Source: Morella rubra
Taxonomy: Eukaryota > Streptophyta > Magnoliopsida > Fagales > Myricaceae
Assembly: GCA_003952965.2 (NCBI GenBank)
Contig: CM025849.1
Location: 22,763,631-22,827,630 of the forward strand
Reading direction: 5' to 3'
DNA length: 64,000 nucleotides
The position numbers and the translations under genes are program-made. The notes beneath the pieces were generated by a model that saw nothing but the letters and a program-made list of their open reading frames with translations, searched no databases and was not told the DNA's origin. Positions 50,075-60,633 of this stretch are shown here, one piece after another (positions within the stretch are counted from its first letter, which is position 1; the number at the start of each line of letters is the position of its first letter).

Positions 50075-51920
50075 AATAGTCCGAACCGTGAAGATCTCAA
50101 GCGTTGCCTTATAGTAATGGACACAGCTAATGGGAAGGAAGCAACAAGATATTAAGCAAAACACACGAAGGACTTTTTATTAATACTGAGGTATTATAAA
50201 AGAGGACCAACTTTCTATAATGTATATATTAAAAAGAAAACTGCAGCGAAAAAACTAAAAAAAACATAAAACCGAAGATTTCTAATCTTCATCGTTAGTG
50301 ATCCAAGTTTGAAATATTGACATAGTTATCTGAGTGCGGAGTGATCCACCTATGTCCTCGTCCCTCTATCAGGACATCTAGGTCACGTGTGACATAAACA
50401 CAAAAAGTCAACTCCAGATGACAAAGCCATGTTGAATGGCCTTGGTGAACTCCCAATAAACCTCAGACATCTGCTAAAGAAAATATTTAAAAAACAATGG
50501 TTAGTCCAAATGACTCAGTAAAGCCAGCGGTTAGTACAACAAAATAGCAGATACAATAAAAGATATTAAAAAAACCCATTCAACAATAAAATCTCAACAA
50601 AGTAAATGAAAAGATCATGGAACTCCCAAGTATTTTATTGCAGAAAGGATACGATGGAGAGGCCGAATGTCACAAAAGTGAACACATCCTCTTGTGCACA
50701 GTACTGTCACGTCTTCACAGTATACGTTAAGTATGCATGTCTCATGTCAACGCCCATACATATCATTCATGATATGCAACACCTTAACCATACTTGAACA
50801 TCAAAATATTTCTTTCAACGTACAAGTTAAGTATGCATGTCTCATATCAACCCATACATCTCATTTATGATATGCAACACCTTAACTCGTTTCCATCATA
50901 CATTATAAAACATTTCTCAAAGGAAAGTGTTGTGAAGAAAAACAACACTTTGATTTCTCGGTTAAAAACTCTTAATCACCACGTAGAAAATACCAATTTT
51001 GACATAAAAAGTATTGAAATAAGGAAAGAAATATGTTCAAGCTTTGAAAAACAATTTTTGAAGAAATTTTGAAAAGAAACAGATCAAAGTTGAAAAAAAC
51101 TTGAAAACGAATCGAACTTTGAAAATGATACTAAAAGGACGAGCTTGTTCTTCGTCAAGAACACGAAGAACATGAAGAACAGATATGAAAATAAACAACA
51201 TCAATAGATGCTAGAATAAAAATACAAGAGATTCACAAATCATCTTAAAAACTTGAATTGAAATCAAAGATAACCAACTAAACTTTACCTCTAAGCGAGC
51301 TTGATCTTCACTAAACTTCTCTTAAGCGATTTCTTCTTCTTCCTTCTACTTCACTTCACTACTAATCTCAAGCTTAACTCACAATTTCTGGTGTAAGTTA
51401 AATGGCCGGCCACCCCCTATTTATGGCAAGCTTGGTTCGTCACATTGCGACACGTGTCTAGGCTAGTCGGTGACTCAAAAGGCTACATCGAATTAAGCAA
51501 CTGCTAAGCATCTATGGCCGAATTTTCACTATAGCTTGGGTGAGTCGCCGCCTAGGTCCACCGGTGGTCGACACCTCGAGCTAGGTCTAGCCTTTTTGGT
51601 CGTGCTTCTAGCTTCGAGTCTATCTAGCCCTCATATGTGTCACTCTCTAGGGCAGCCGATTTTCATGTTTAATGGCTAAGTTTTGCTAATTTCTTCCCTA
51701 ATCCGCTGATGATCACAAATTAACCTAATTGCTTTGATTAATCAACCTACTTGCTTCCGAAAAATAAAAAGTCTCCAAATTTAAACCATAAACTCATGGA
51801 TAATCTCCCAACATATTAAAAGAATAAAAATCAGTTCGGTTTTCGAGACAAAAACGTAGCTTAAAAAATTAAATTGATCAATAAGCTCCTCAACATTTGA
51901 ACAACAAAGTTCATGTGATC
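50075..51920. mobile_element. Unclassified LTR-retrotransposon-like DNA in unit 1
   Basis: The stretch from GTAATAGTCCGAACC onward, with 'CTGCAGCGAAAAA', 'GTGCGGAGTGATCCACC' and 'AACCTCAGACATCTGC', resembles plant retrotransposon LTR/UTR DNA, and it is repeated in unit 2 (about 54520-56760). No coding domain, PBS or clear LTR ends were found, so the class is uncertain. Confidence 0.35.
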
Positions 51921-52339
51921 AAGGATCTCACTTAGTCACTAAGGCACTACTAATTGCATCTATGTTAAAAAATGGAAATTTTTATGACATTTTCACTACT
52001 CACAAAGTCTATCTTTACCCATGTCTGACCACTTAGAAATTAGAAAAACTGCAATTAAAGAAAAAAAAAATCAAAAACTTTCGATTTCCGACATATTCGG
52101 AAGTGACAATTTCATCGAAAATTGACGAAATTACCTATTTTCATGCTCCAATCTAGATTTTGGTTGGTTACAAATCTTATTGAGCTTGTTGAGGCCCCAA
52201 AAAAATATGTCCAAAAAAGTCCACATGCCAAACTAGAATTTTCGGTTCCGATTGAAATTCCAATTTCATTTTGGTTCCATTTCGATAAAATACTAGAATG
52301 GAACCGGAACAAAAAAATTGCATTCCATATGGAGATGCC

Positions 52340-55300
52340 AATTTTATAAAAAAAGATTATTTTATAAACCAAAATTTTGATTCGGAAACACACGTGACAC
52401 CAACTTCCATTTACGCTCATACTATAAATCCATTGGCATTAGCTCTGTCCCTAATGTAATAATATATTTCTATTACATGAAAATTTATATTCTTTTTTTT
52501 TTATAAGCAATGAAAATTTATATTCACTTGCTTAAAAAGAAGTGATATTATCATGTGGTAGTTCTTGCAAGTGGATCAGTAAAGGTAGCATGATTGATGA
52601 TGAGATTGAGTTTATTCTATAGATCATAACGCACTAAGACAAAAAATTAATAAGGCTTCAAGGTATGGAAAAGATGATAAGAGATGAGACAACTGACCAA
52701 CTTTAGAATCTGCTAATGCCCATAAAGAATAATTCTTCGGATATCTCCTCCCATTCATGTATTGCGTGGAAGGAAATCATGATATATATTATTATTTTTC
52801 TTTCTTTTTTTAGCTCTTGTCACATCCACGCAAGGCTCCGCCAATATCGTAGTGGGTTATAATAAATATTTTTTTTGAAACTAATATTAATAGATCTTTG
52901 CTTGATTATGGACTGTCTTTGATGTCACATAGACACGAGTCAACGCAAGAAATTTCACTTCTAGACTGTTATCTTTTTATTAAATGATATATACACTTAC
53001 CACACTTTAATTATGGGAGTCACTTTCATCTATTATTTTTGTCACATTTCACTTAACAACTATTGATTTCAGATATTCCGTATTTTTATTTAAAAATTTT
53101 CGTCAATTCAATCGAAAAGTAATTTTTTTTACATATAAAATGATAATTTTATCTCATGGTTAATCTGTATGACGTGTTTTGGTGACATGTTTAAGGCTGA
53201 CGTGGCATTGGATTCCGTTAAATGGATTGACGGAATATGGACAGAAGGATCAAATTGTCACACGGGTATGGACTCAGTGACCATAATGTAAAAAAATGAA
53301 ACCTAGTGATTAAATCATCTGCGTGGTATAAACCTAGTGACCATATTGTCAATTTCCCTTTAATTTACATGACTAAACGCAGCGTTTTGCTTAAGGATTC
53401 TAGCTGACAAGTTAATCTGGCTGACGTATGGCGCTGACGTGGCAGGGCATTCGTTAAATGGATTGACGAAAGTTTGACGGCAGGACCAAATCATCACAAG
53501 GGTATGGACTGAGTGACCATATAGTAAAAAATAAAACTTAGTGACTAAATCTTCAGTGTGGTATAAACCTAGTGATCATATTGTCAATTTCTCAAATATT
53601 TTAAAAGAATAACCAAACACTGAAAGGGAAATTTTTTTCTCAAAAACATTTCAATGAAAAAGTTTTTTACATAAAATAATAGTTTTTCAAGCAAACAAAC
53701 GAACTCTAAAAGTTAACATAAAAAGGACACATGACACAATCTTAAGTGTACACATGTTAGCAGTGGTGGAGTTAGGATTTTTTTTGGAGGCCAAACTAAT
53801 TTAATATTATTATTTAAATAAAATAAAAATATTTAATTTCATATATGAATTTTAACTTATAACAAAAGAAAGAACACAAAATATTTTATAAAAATTTCAA
53901 TTTGGATACATAAAAAAAACCAAACACACGACACCTATGCATGTATCTCGGCATAAGTTGCGAAACAATACCTTTTAGGAGGTTTCTCCAAATCTTTATT
54001 TGAGCTTTTTTGGTTTTGTAACTTGTCCTACACTTTTGTCTATTTAACATTTGCACCAAAAAAGAAAAGAAAATAACTATTAATTAATTAATATTTTCAT
54101 CTTCAATAAATAACAAAGATGAAGAATTCAAAGAAAAAAAAAACACTTACAAAAAATTGTGGTCCCTACTCCCTAGTGCAAAGAATTCTTGCTCGGTCTC
54201 TCTTTCTTTCCCCCACGATAGAGGAAAAAAAAATCCCCACGATAGAGGAAAAAAAAATCACAACTCTGTTTCTCTTTCTCTGTTTGCCGTTTTGTGGGAC
54301 GGCTGGAGCCTGGATGTGACTCTCTTTCTCTCTCAATCGTTTTGTTTTTCTTTCTTTCTCTGTTGGCTATAACTATTAGAGATAATATCATAATCAAATC
54401 TTGAAGATTTGATATGATATTATTGTTATGATGAGATTCAAGTTTTAAATTTAAATATTAAAATTTAAATATAGAAATATTCTCCTATTATGCTTTGTAT
54501 TGTTTCTATAAATAAAGTGTAATAGTCCGAACCGTGAAGACCTCAAGCGTTGCTTATAGTAATGGACACAGCTAATGGGAAGATCAACGAAGCAACAAGA
54601 TATTAAGCAAAACACACGAAGGACTTTTTATTAATACTGAGGTATTATAAAAGAGGACCAACTTTCTATAATGTACATATTAAAAAGAAAACTGCAGCGA
54701 AAAAACTAAAAAAAACATAAAACCGAAGATTTCTAATCTTCATCGTTAGTGTCCTCCAAGTTTGAAATATTAACATAGTTATCTAAGTGCGGAGTGATCC
54801 ACCTATGTCCTCGTCCTCTATCAGGACATCTAGGTCACGTGTGATATAGACACAAAAAGTCAACTCCAGAGTGACAAAGCCATGTTGAATAGCCTTGGTG
54901 AACTTTCCCAATAAACCTCAGACATCTGCTAAAGAAAATATTTAAAAAACAAGGTTAGTCCAAATGACTCAGTAAAACCAGCGGTTAGTACAACAGAATA
55001 GCAAATACAATAAAAGATATTAAAAAAACCCGTTCAACAATAAAATCTCAACAAATAAGAAAGTAAATGAAAAGACTCGGTTTCTAAAAAATGATCTTTT
55101 ATTTTTCATATCAATCACTACTACTCTTACTCCCAGAGTGACAGGTTACAAGAAATCTTCCGTATCTTTGCAGAAGTATTCCTAGAGCACAATACGGCCT
55201 CAAACTATTAGAGTGAGTTATCCTAACAAAGGATCTTTCCGTGTACGATGGAGAGGCCAGAATGTCACAACAAGTGAACACATCCTCTTATGCACAGTAC

Positions 55301-57574
55301 TGTCATCACAGTATTACGTTAAGTATGCATGTCTCATGTCAACGCCCATACATATCATTCATGATATGCAACACCTTAACCATACTTGAACATCAAAATA
55401 ACGTACAAGTTAAGTATGCATGTCTCATATCAACGCATACATTTCATTTATGATATGCAACACCTTAACTCATTTCCATCATACATTATAAAACATTTCT
55501 CAAAGGAAAGTGTTAAAACAACACTTTGATTTCTCGGTTAAAAACCTTAATCACCACGTAGAAAATACCAATTTTGACATAAAAAGTATTGAAATCAGAA
55601 ATATGTTCAAGCTTTGAAAAACAATTTTGAAGAAATTTTGAAAAGAAACATCAAAGTTGAAAAACAACTTGAAAACGAATCGAACTTTGAAAATGATACT
55701 AAAGGACGAGCTTGTTCTTCGTCAAGAACACGAAGAACATGAACCGAGATGCTAGAATAAGAATACAAGAGATTCACAAATCATCTTGAAAACTTAAGAA
55801 TTGAAATCAAAGATAACCAACTAAACTTTACCTCTAAGCGAGCTTGATCTTCACTAAACTTCTCTTAAGCGCTAATCTGTTTAACTCACTCATCCCTATT
55901 TATAGGCAACACATTGCGACACGTGTCTAGGCTATGACTCAAAAGGCTACATTTTGCTAAATGGCCGACTATATGAACAGACACCTGCTATATAAAGTCC
56001 TTCAATCGCCTGCTAAGGGGGATTAGGGAATGACGATGGAAGGGAAGAAACTGTTTCATATCTCGCTTTATAACCGATTGTCGTGCTTCCGGATTTGTGC
56101 TAAAGGAAGGCTTCTTCGTCTTCACTAAGCTTGAATTAAGAATGAATAACGTCACTTGCGAATTGTCATCAAAGTTACCTCTAGCTTGTAAAAAGCGCTA
56201 CTAATCTCACGTCTCCTATTTAAATCACATTGCGACACATGTCTAAGCTCCGGTGACTTACATTTTGCTAGCATCTATGGCCTTACACTATAGCTTGGGT
56301 GACTTAAGACACCTCTATCTAGGTCCTAACCTTTTTGGTCGTGCTTCTAGCTTCGACTTGTCGTGCTTCTGGCTTCAATTTATCGTGTTATCTAGCCCTC
56401 ATATGTGTCACTCTCTAGGGCAGCCGAGTTTCTCCTAAGTTTTGCTAACTAATCCGCTGATGATCACAAATTAACCTAATTGCTTTCGATTAAACCTACT
56501 TGCTTCCGAAAAATAAAAAGTCTCCAAATTTAAACATAAACTATGGATAATCTCCCAACATATTAAAAAATAAAAATCACGTGATTCGGTTTTCGAGACA
56601 AAAACGTCATATTAGCTTAAAAAATTTTAATTGATCTAATACGAGCTCCCCAACATTCTGAACAACAACCTAGTTGCATGTGAACTCCAAATCTCCCTAA
56701 ATTATCAAGGTTTTAAACTTAATTCATCAAAAACTAATAATCTCACTTAGTCACTAAGTACCCCCTAATGCACTACTAATCAAAAGCAACCAACATGCAT
56801 GCTATGTTAAAAGCTCGAGGTATGACATAAAGATCTTCAATTTGTAATTTTTATGCACTCATAATACAAAACACAGCCATAGAGGGCTTTCACGGTGGAT
56901 GTAGGTCTTCTAGACCGAACCACATAAAATCTCGTCTCTTGTTACTATTTCTCTTCTTCTTCATTCTAACCTTTTTTCTTCTATAGCAACCTTGAACGGA
57001 ACCAGTAAAACAATTAAAAATCTAAGGCATGTCATATGTGATTTTGGTGAGTGATAGAATAAAGTGGGTGGAGACCACTTAGAAATTAGAAACTTGTGCC
57101 AACTGCAATTAAGGGTGAGAAAAAATTCCGGTAAGAATCAAAATTTTCGGTTCCACTTTCGATTCCATAAATCCAGTTCCGACATATACTGAAACCGGAA
57201 GTCATTTTTGACAATTTCTAGAATCGAAAATTCCGACGAAATTACCTGAATTTTCTATTTTTTTTTTAAAAAAATAAAAATAATGCTCAAAATAAAGTAT
57301 AACATATGTAATTTGATTGATTTTTTATTTTAGAATCTAGATTTTGGTTGAATTTTTACATTTATTGTTAATTTATGATGAATAATAGAAAAATCTTCCA
57401 AAAATTAGGTCAAAAAAAATATTCTTAGCTTGTTGAGGCCCCAAAAAAATATGTCCAAAAAAGTCCACATGCCAAACTAGAATTTTCGGTTCCGATTCCG
57501 GAAATTCCAATTTCATTTTGGTTCCATTTCGATAAAATACTAGAATGGAACCGGAACAAAAAAATTGCATTCCA
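52340..57574. repeat. Tandem duplication 2, unit 2
   Basis: Second unit, starting 12 bases after unit 1 ends. It repeats the right half of the Mutator-like element (including its TSD AAATATTTT at about 53594), the C/T-rich tract (about 54190-54370) and the retrotransposon-like DNA. It is longer than unit 1, mainly between 55070 and 57430. Confidence 0.9.
52477..52525 (-). mobile_element. Tail-only micro-retroposon (17 bp) with perfect 16-bp TSD, unit 2 copy
   Basis: ATGAAAATTTATATTC at 52477-52492 is repeated exactly at 52510-52525. The insert is ten T plus ATAAGCA, that is TGCTTAT plus poly(A) on the minus strand. It predates the tandem duplication because unit 1 has it too. Confidence 0.75.
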
Positions 57575-57642
57575 GTAAATACCGGTACAGAACCAAAATT
57601 AGATATTCTAGTTCCATTCGTTCCGATACTCACCCTTAATTG
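57106..57642. mobile_element. hAT-like MITE with perfect 14-bp TIR
   Basis: CAATTAAGGGTGAG at 57106-57119 is inverted exactly at 57629-57642 (537 bp). The interior is full of GGTTCCG, CCGGAA and TTCCGATT motifs. The DNA at about 41868-42650 shares this vocabulary. No coding sequence. No clean 8-bp TSD is seen. Confidence 0.65.
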
Positions 57643-58178
57643 TAGCAATTGCTAGAGGTTAAGTTACTTTTCAATTTGCGTGGAATAAAAAAAGTATGTT
57701 CAAATTTAAGAAAGTGTGAGCTGTGAGTGAGGGGAACAATTGAAATAAAAAACTTTTATGGAGTTAGCTCATGTACTTTTTTATTTGGGGGTAAAATTTT
57801 TTGATGGAAGTCGACATTTTTTCTGAAAATTTGGAGGGATATTACCCCCTCCCTCCGCTACTGCCTCTTTGCAGTCTATTTTTCTCAATATTTTTTTAAA
57901 AAAAGATTTGTTGCCTAATGGAGCAATGAATTATTGAATTTGGAGTGGTTGAGAGAGGAGGATTAAAATACAAAAAAAATAAATAAATAAATGCACCCAC
58001 AGTCCCTATTGTATAAAACAATTACAAATTAATCTCCTAGGTAAAGAAAGTTGCAAATTAGTCCCTTAATAAGGTTTTAGTAAAAAACACGTCATTTCAT
58101 CCATATTCGTCTCTTTCACTAACAACATATACTAGTAAATGCACCCACTGTCCCTATTGTATTTGCACTGCTTGCCAG
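57643..58178. other. Gene-free spacer
   Basis: AT-rich. GCACCCAC(A/T)GTCCCTATTGTAT occurs twice, near 57992 and 58142, a local direct repeat of about 20 bases at a spacing of 150 bp. No gene. Confidence 0.4.
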
Positions 58179-58229
58179 TACTGTGATAACCCAGTTTCAA
58201 TAAAAAAAAAAAAAGAGCTTTTGCAATGG

Positions 58230-58285
58230 CTGGAGTCGAACTCCAGACCTGGGTCCTAAAAGGAGAAGACCACTAGGCCAGGCGC
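58230..58285 (-). other. tRNA-like module 1 inside the LTR
   Basis: On the minus strand TGGCCTAGTGG fits the pol III A box, and CTGGAGTTCGACTCCAG forms a complete T-arm (5-bp stem, 7-base loop) that contains a B box with one mismatch. No acceptor stem can be formed with the flanks, so it is not a working tRNA gene. Confidence 0.6.
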
Positions 58286-58357
58286 GTATTTTGTTGCTTT
58301 TACGCGGTTGAGTTTATTTAAACGTTTCATAGTTTTTATTGCAAAAATGATGGGAAG

Positions 58358-58425
58358 CGAGGATTCGAACCCACACGCTCAAAGGAATGAGGTTTGTAAC
58401 TGAACCGCTGAGGTGTCTACGCGTT
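58358..58425 (-). other. tRNA-like module 2 inside the LTR
   Basis: On the minus strand GGTTCGAATCC is a perfect B box, and upstream CCTCAGCGGTTCAG resembles an A box. The stems are degenerate. It lies about 130 bases from module 1 in the same orientation. Confidence 0.5.
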
Positions 58426-58844
58426 TGGTTGACATTACTGAGTTTTTATTTAAACATGTTTTAGTCAATTTGGATTTTTAAATGAAACGTTGCGTTTCAA
58501 TCTTTTTCTTCCCCAAACATTGGAATCCCGAATACTGAGCCCTAGCCGCTGTTTCAACCTTTCAGTTTCTCTCTCATCAATTTCCTCTCTCTCTCTCTCT
58601 CTCTTCGATTTCTCATCCGTTTTTGCACCTTTTCGTTTGATTTTTGAGTCTTTTCCTTTCCAACGTTCATTTCTTGATGTTTTTATGCGTTTTGGGCAAC
58701 TAATGGCAGTAATGGAGGTTGTTGAAGAGACGCCAAATTGTTTTCCATTTTGGACGGTTTTCAAGTCTCTCTCACCTATAAAAGGTACCTTTTGCTTAGA
58801 GGTCGATCACACCTCTCAGACGTGAGTTTCATTATCATTTTTGA

Positions 58845-58883
<39 letters not shown>

Positions 58884-59782
58884 TCGGCTTTAGTTGGGTT
58901 TTTACAATTATCTTTGGTTCTTTTGGATTGTTACGCTACGTGGTTTATTGGGCAGTTCGATTATCGAAGCAAGTTGGATAAGCGGAGCTACTATACTATT
59001 TTTCTTCAAAATGACGAACATGTTTTCATAAAACGATTTTGTGAAAAATAATATTTTGTGGCAAGCTTATGTTATTCTGAAAACAAGTGTGGAATTTTAA
59101 AAGACATACTGAGATCTGTTTATATTACTGTTCTGCTGAATATAATTTCTGATTCTGATTCTAAATTCTGTTATTATATATTATACTATTTTCAAACCCC
59201 GAGGCAATATTCTGTTACTGATTACTGATTATTGCTGCTGTTGGTACCAACTTACTGATTACTGAGTGCACCCATTCTTCAGAGTGGTTTCTGTGTGGGT
59301 TTCTCCTTAGTGCACACTTAGCGTTCTCGCTAAGTCTTAGTAAGGTGAACTCCGCTTACTGTTGACTTATTTCGGTTGGCCGCCGTATAAGTCGTTGCAT
59401 AACCCTGCCACAGGGGTAAACGTGGCTTACTATCAATGCCAAAGGGATTTTTCTATATTACTGGTAAAACTATATATAACTGTAAATTTCTAATTTCGAA
59501 AAATGATTATATTTTTATTCATGTAGTTTATTCTCTGCTTACTGAGTTGTCGATCTCACTCCGTTATTTTTTTTCTTATTTTCAGAGATTGTTCAAGAAC
59601 CAAATCTAGAAGCATGCGGGCGGGATAGATGAGAGCATTATTTTAGATTTTAGACTGTTAAGAGAATTTGTTTAATGTTTATGTTTTGAAACATTATAGT
59701 TATAATATGTTTTGTTTCGAATAAAGAAGATAAATTTCTTTTATTTTTTTTCTTTATTTATACTGATTTTTGGGGCGTGACA

Positions 59783-60136
59783 GGTACATTTGAACACTAA
59801 GGGGGTTCGGCGTGCCTTCGGCCTGGCTTTCAAAGGGAGGATGTGAGCTGTCCAAGTTCATCACCTGGAGTTCATCGTCATGAAGCAGAAGGGGTGGAGA
59901 TGGGGTGCATAGAGGGGCTATGATATCAAACTTTTGAATGATTGCCTCCATACGTTGGGCAAGGATTGCCAGGCTGATCCATTAGCATCTTGCTCATGGT
60001 TTACGGGGATGATAGGGATCTCAGCTTCGTGTTCTTGAGTGGGAGTCATCTCTGGAGAAGGGGGTGTTTCTAAGGGATTGAAGACATAAAAGAATGGTTT
60101 GATTGAGGAAAAGACGTTTCCCACAGACGGCACCAA
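59783..60136 (-). pseudogene. LTR-retrotransposon 5' internal fragment (possible gag start)
   Basis: Minus-strand readings (59918-60157 and 59754-59951) give TPTQEHEAEIPIIPVNHEQD and similar Pro/Glu-rich text, as in poorly conserved gag starts. On the same strand the PBS-like GGTGCCGTCTGTGGGAAA lies at about 60110-60132, next to an LTR. The solo LTR at 58179-59782 cuts it off. I cannot assign the lineage. Confidence 0.45.
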
Positions 60137-60633
60137 CTGATGATGCCTAAAAATCATCGGGGGAATGGTCGATCACGGATCGCTGATGATGCTAAAAATC
60201 ACTGGGAAGAATAGTTGATCAAGGATCTGGATCTACGAGCAAGTAAGGGAAGTTTGTCACTGAAGAAGAGTCTTCAATGATTAAATTAGCAAGAGAGCTT
60301 TGAGAGACTAGAGAAATTGAAAATAACGTATTATAGTTCAAGAGAAGGAGGGGGTACCTTGTATTTATAGGTTGGGAAAGGAGTTTCATTCCCGCTTCTT
60401 CTCAAACTAATATCTCTTGCTCACCTTTTTTTCGTGGTGGAAGTTTTTCCTTGGTCGGGTGGGATTGCTGACTAACCATGATTGGAGTAGGCAGGTCGAG
60501 TAGGTATCTTTGAATGAGATAAGCATTGCTGGGCCTTGGTCATATCCGTGGCCCATAGGGCTTTAATTTGGCTACTTAGTCATCCAATTTGGGCACTACC
60601 TACCATTTGGGTCGAGAACACATTTGACTCTAA
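60137..60633 (-). mobile_element. LTR of a truncated retrotransposon
   Basis: It starts on the minus strand at 60633 with TGTTAGAGTCAAATG and ends TTTTTAGGCATCA next to the PBS-like sequence, about 0.5 kb. The plus-strand side at 60634 is directly the hAT transposase C-terminus, so the element inserted into the hAT gene's end. Confidence 0.6.

Larger units (their letters stand above)
47898..52327. repeat. Tandem duplication 2, unit 1
   Basis: First of two direct units, repeated at an offset of about 4,442 bp. It starts inside the inner Mutator-like element. Up to about 50200 it is nearly identical to unit 2. From about 50600 the two units differ by many block gains and losses. It ends near GCATTCCA at 52327. 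No intact gene. It includes polypyrimidine ORFs at about 49673-49927 that are not convincing genes. Confidence 0.9.
58179..59782 (+). mobile_element. Solo gypsy-type LTR with two tRNA-like modules
   Basis: The ends are TGTGATAACCCAGTTTC and TTTTTGGGGCGTGACA (TG...CA, 1,604 bp). The five flanking bases, AGTAC and GGTAC, match at 4 of 5. No PBS follows, so it is solo. It contains two CT microsatellites (about 58586-58604 and 58849-58877) and an ORF (58490-58825) of low-complexity Ser/Leu. A block around 59395-59425 matches the inverse of the LTR at 32153-33419. Confidence 0.75.

Noticed and set aside
58230-58425. Two functional tRNA genes
   Set aside because: A/B boxes and one T-arm are present, but acceptor stems cannot pair with the flanks.
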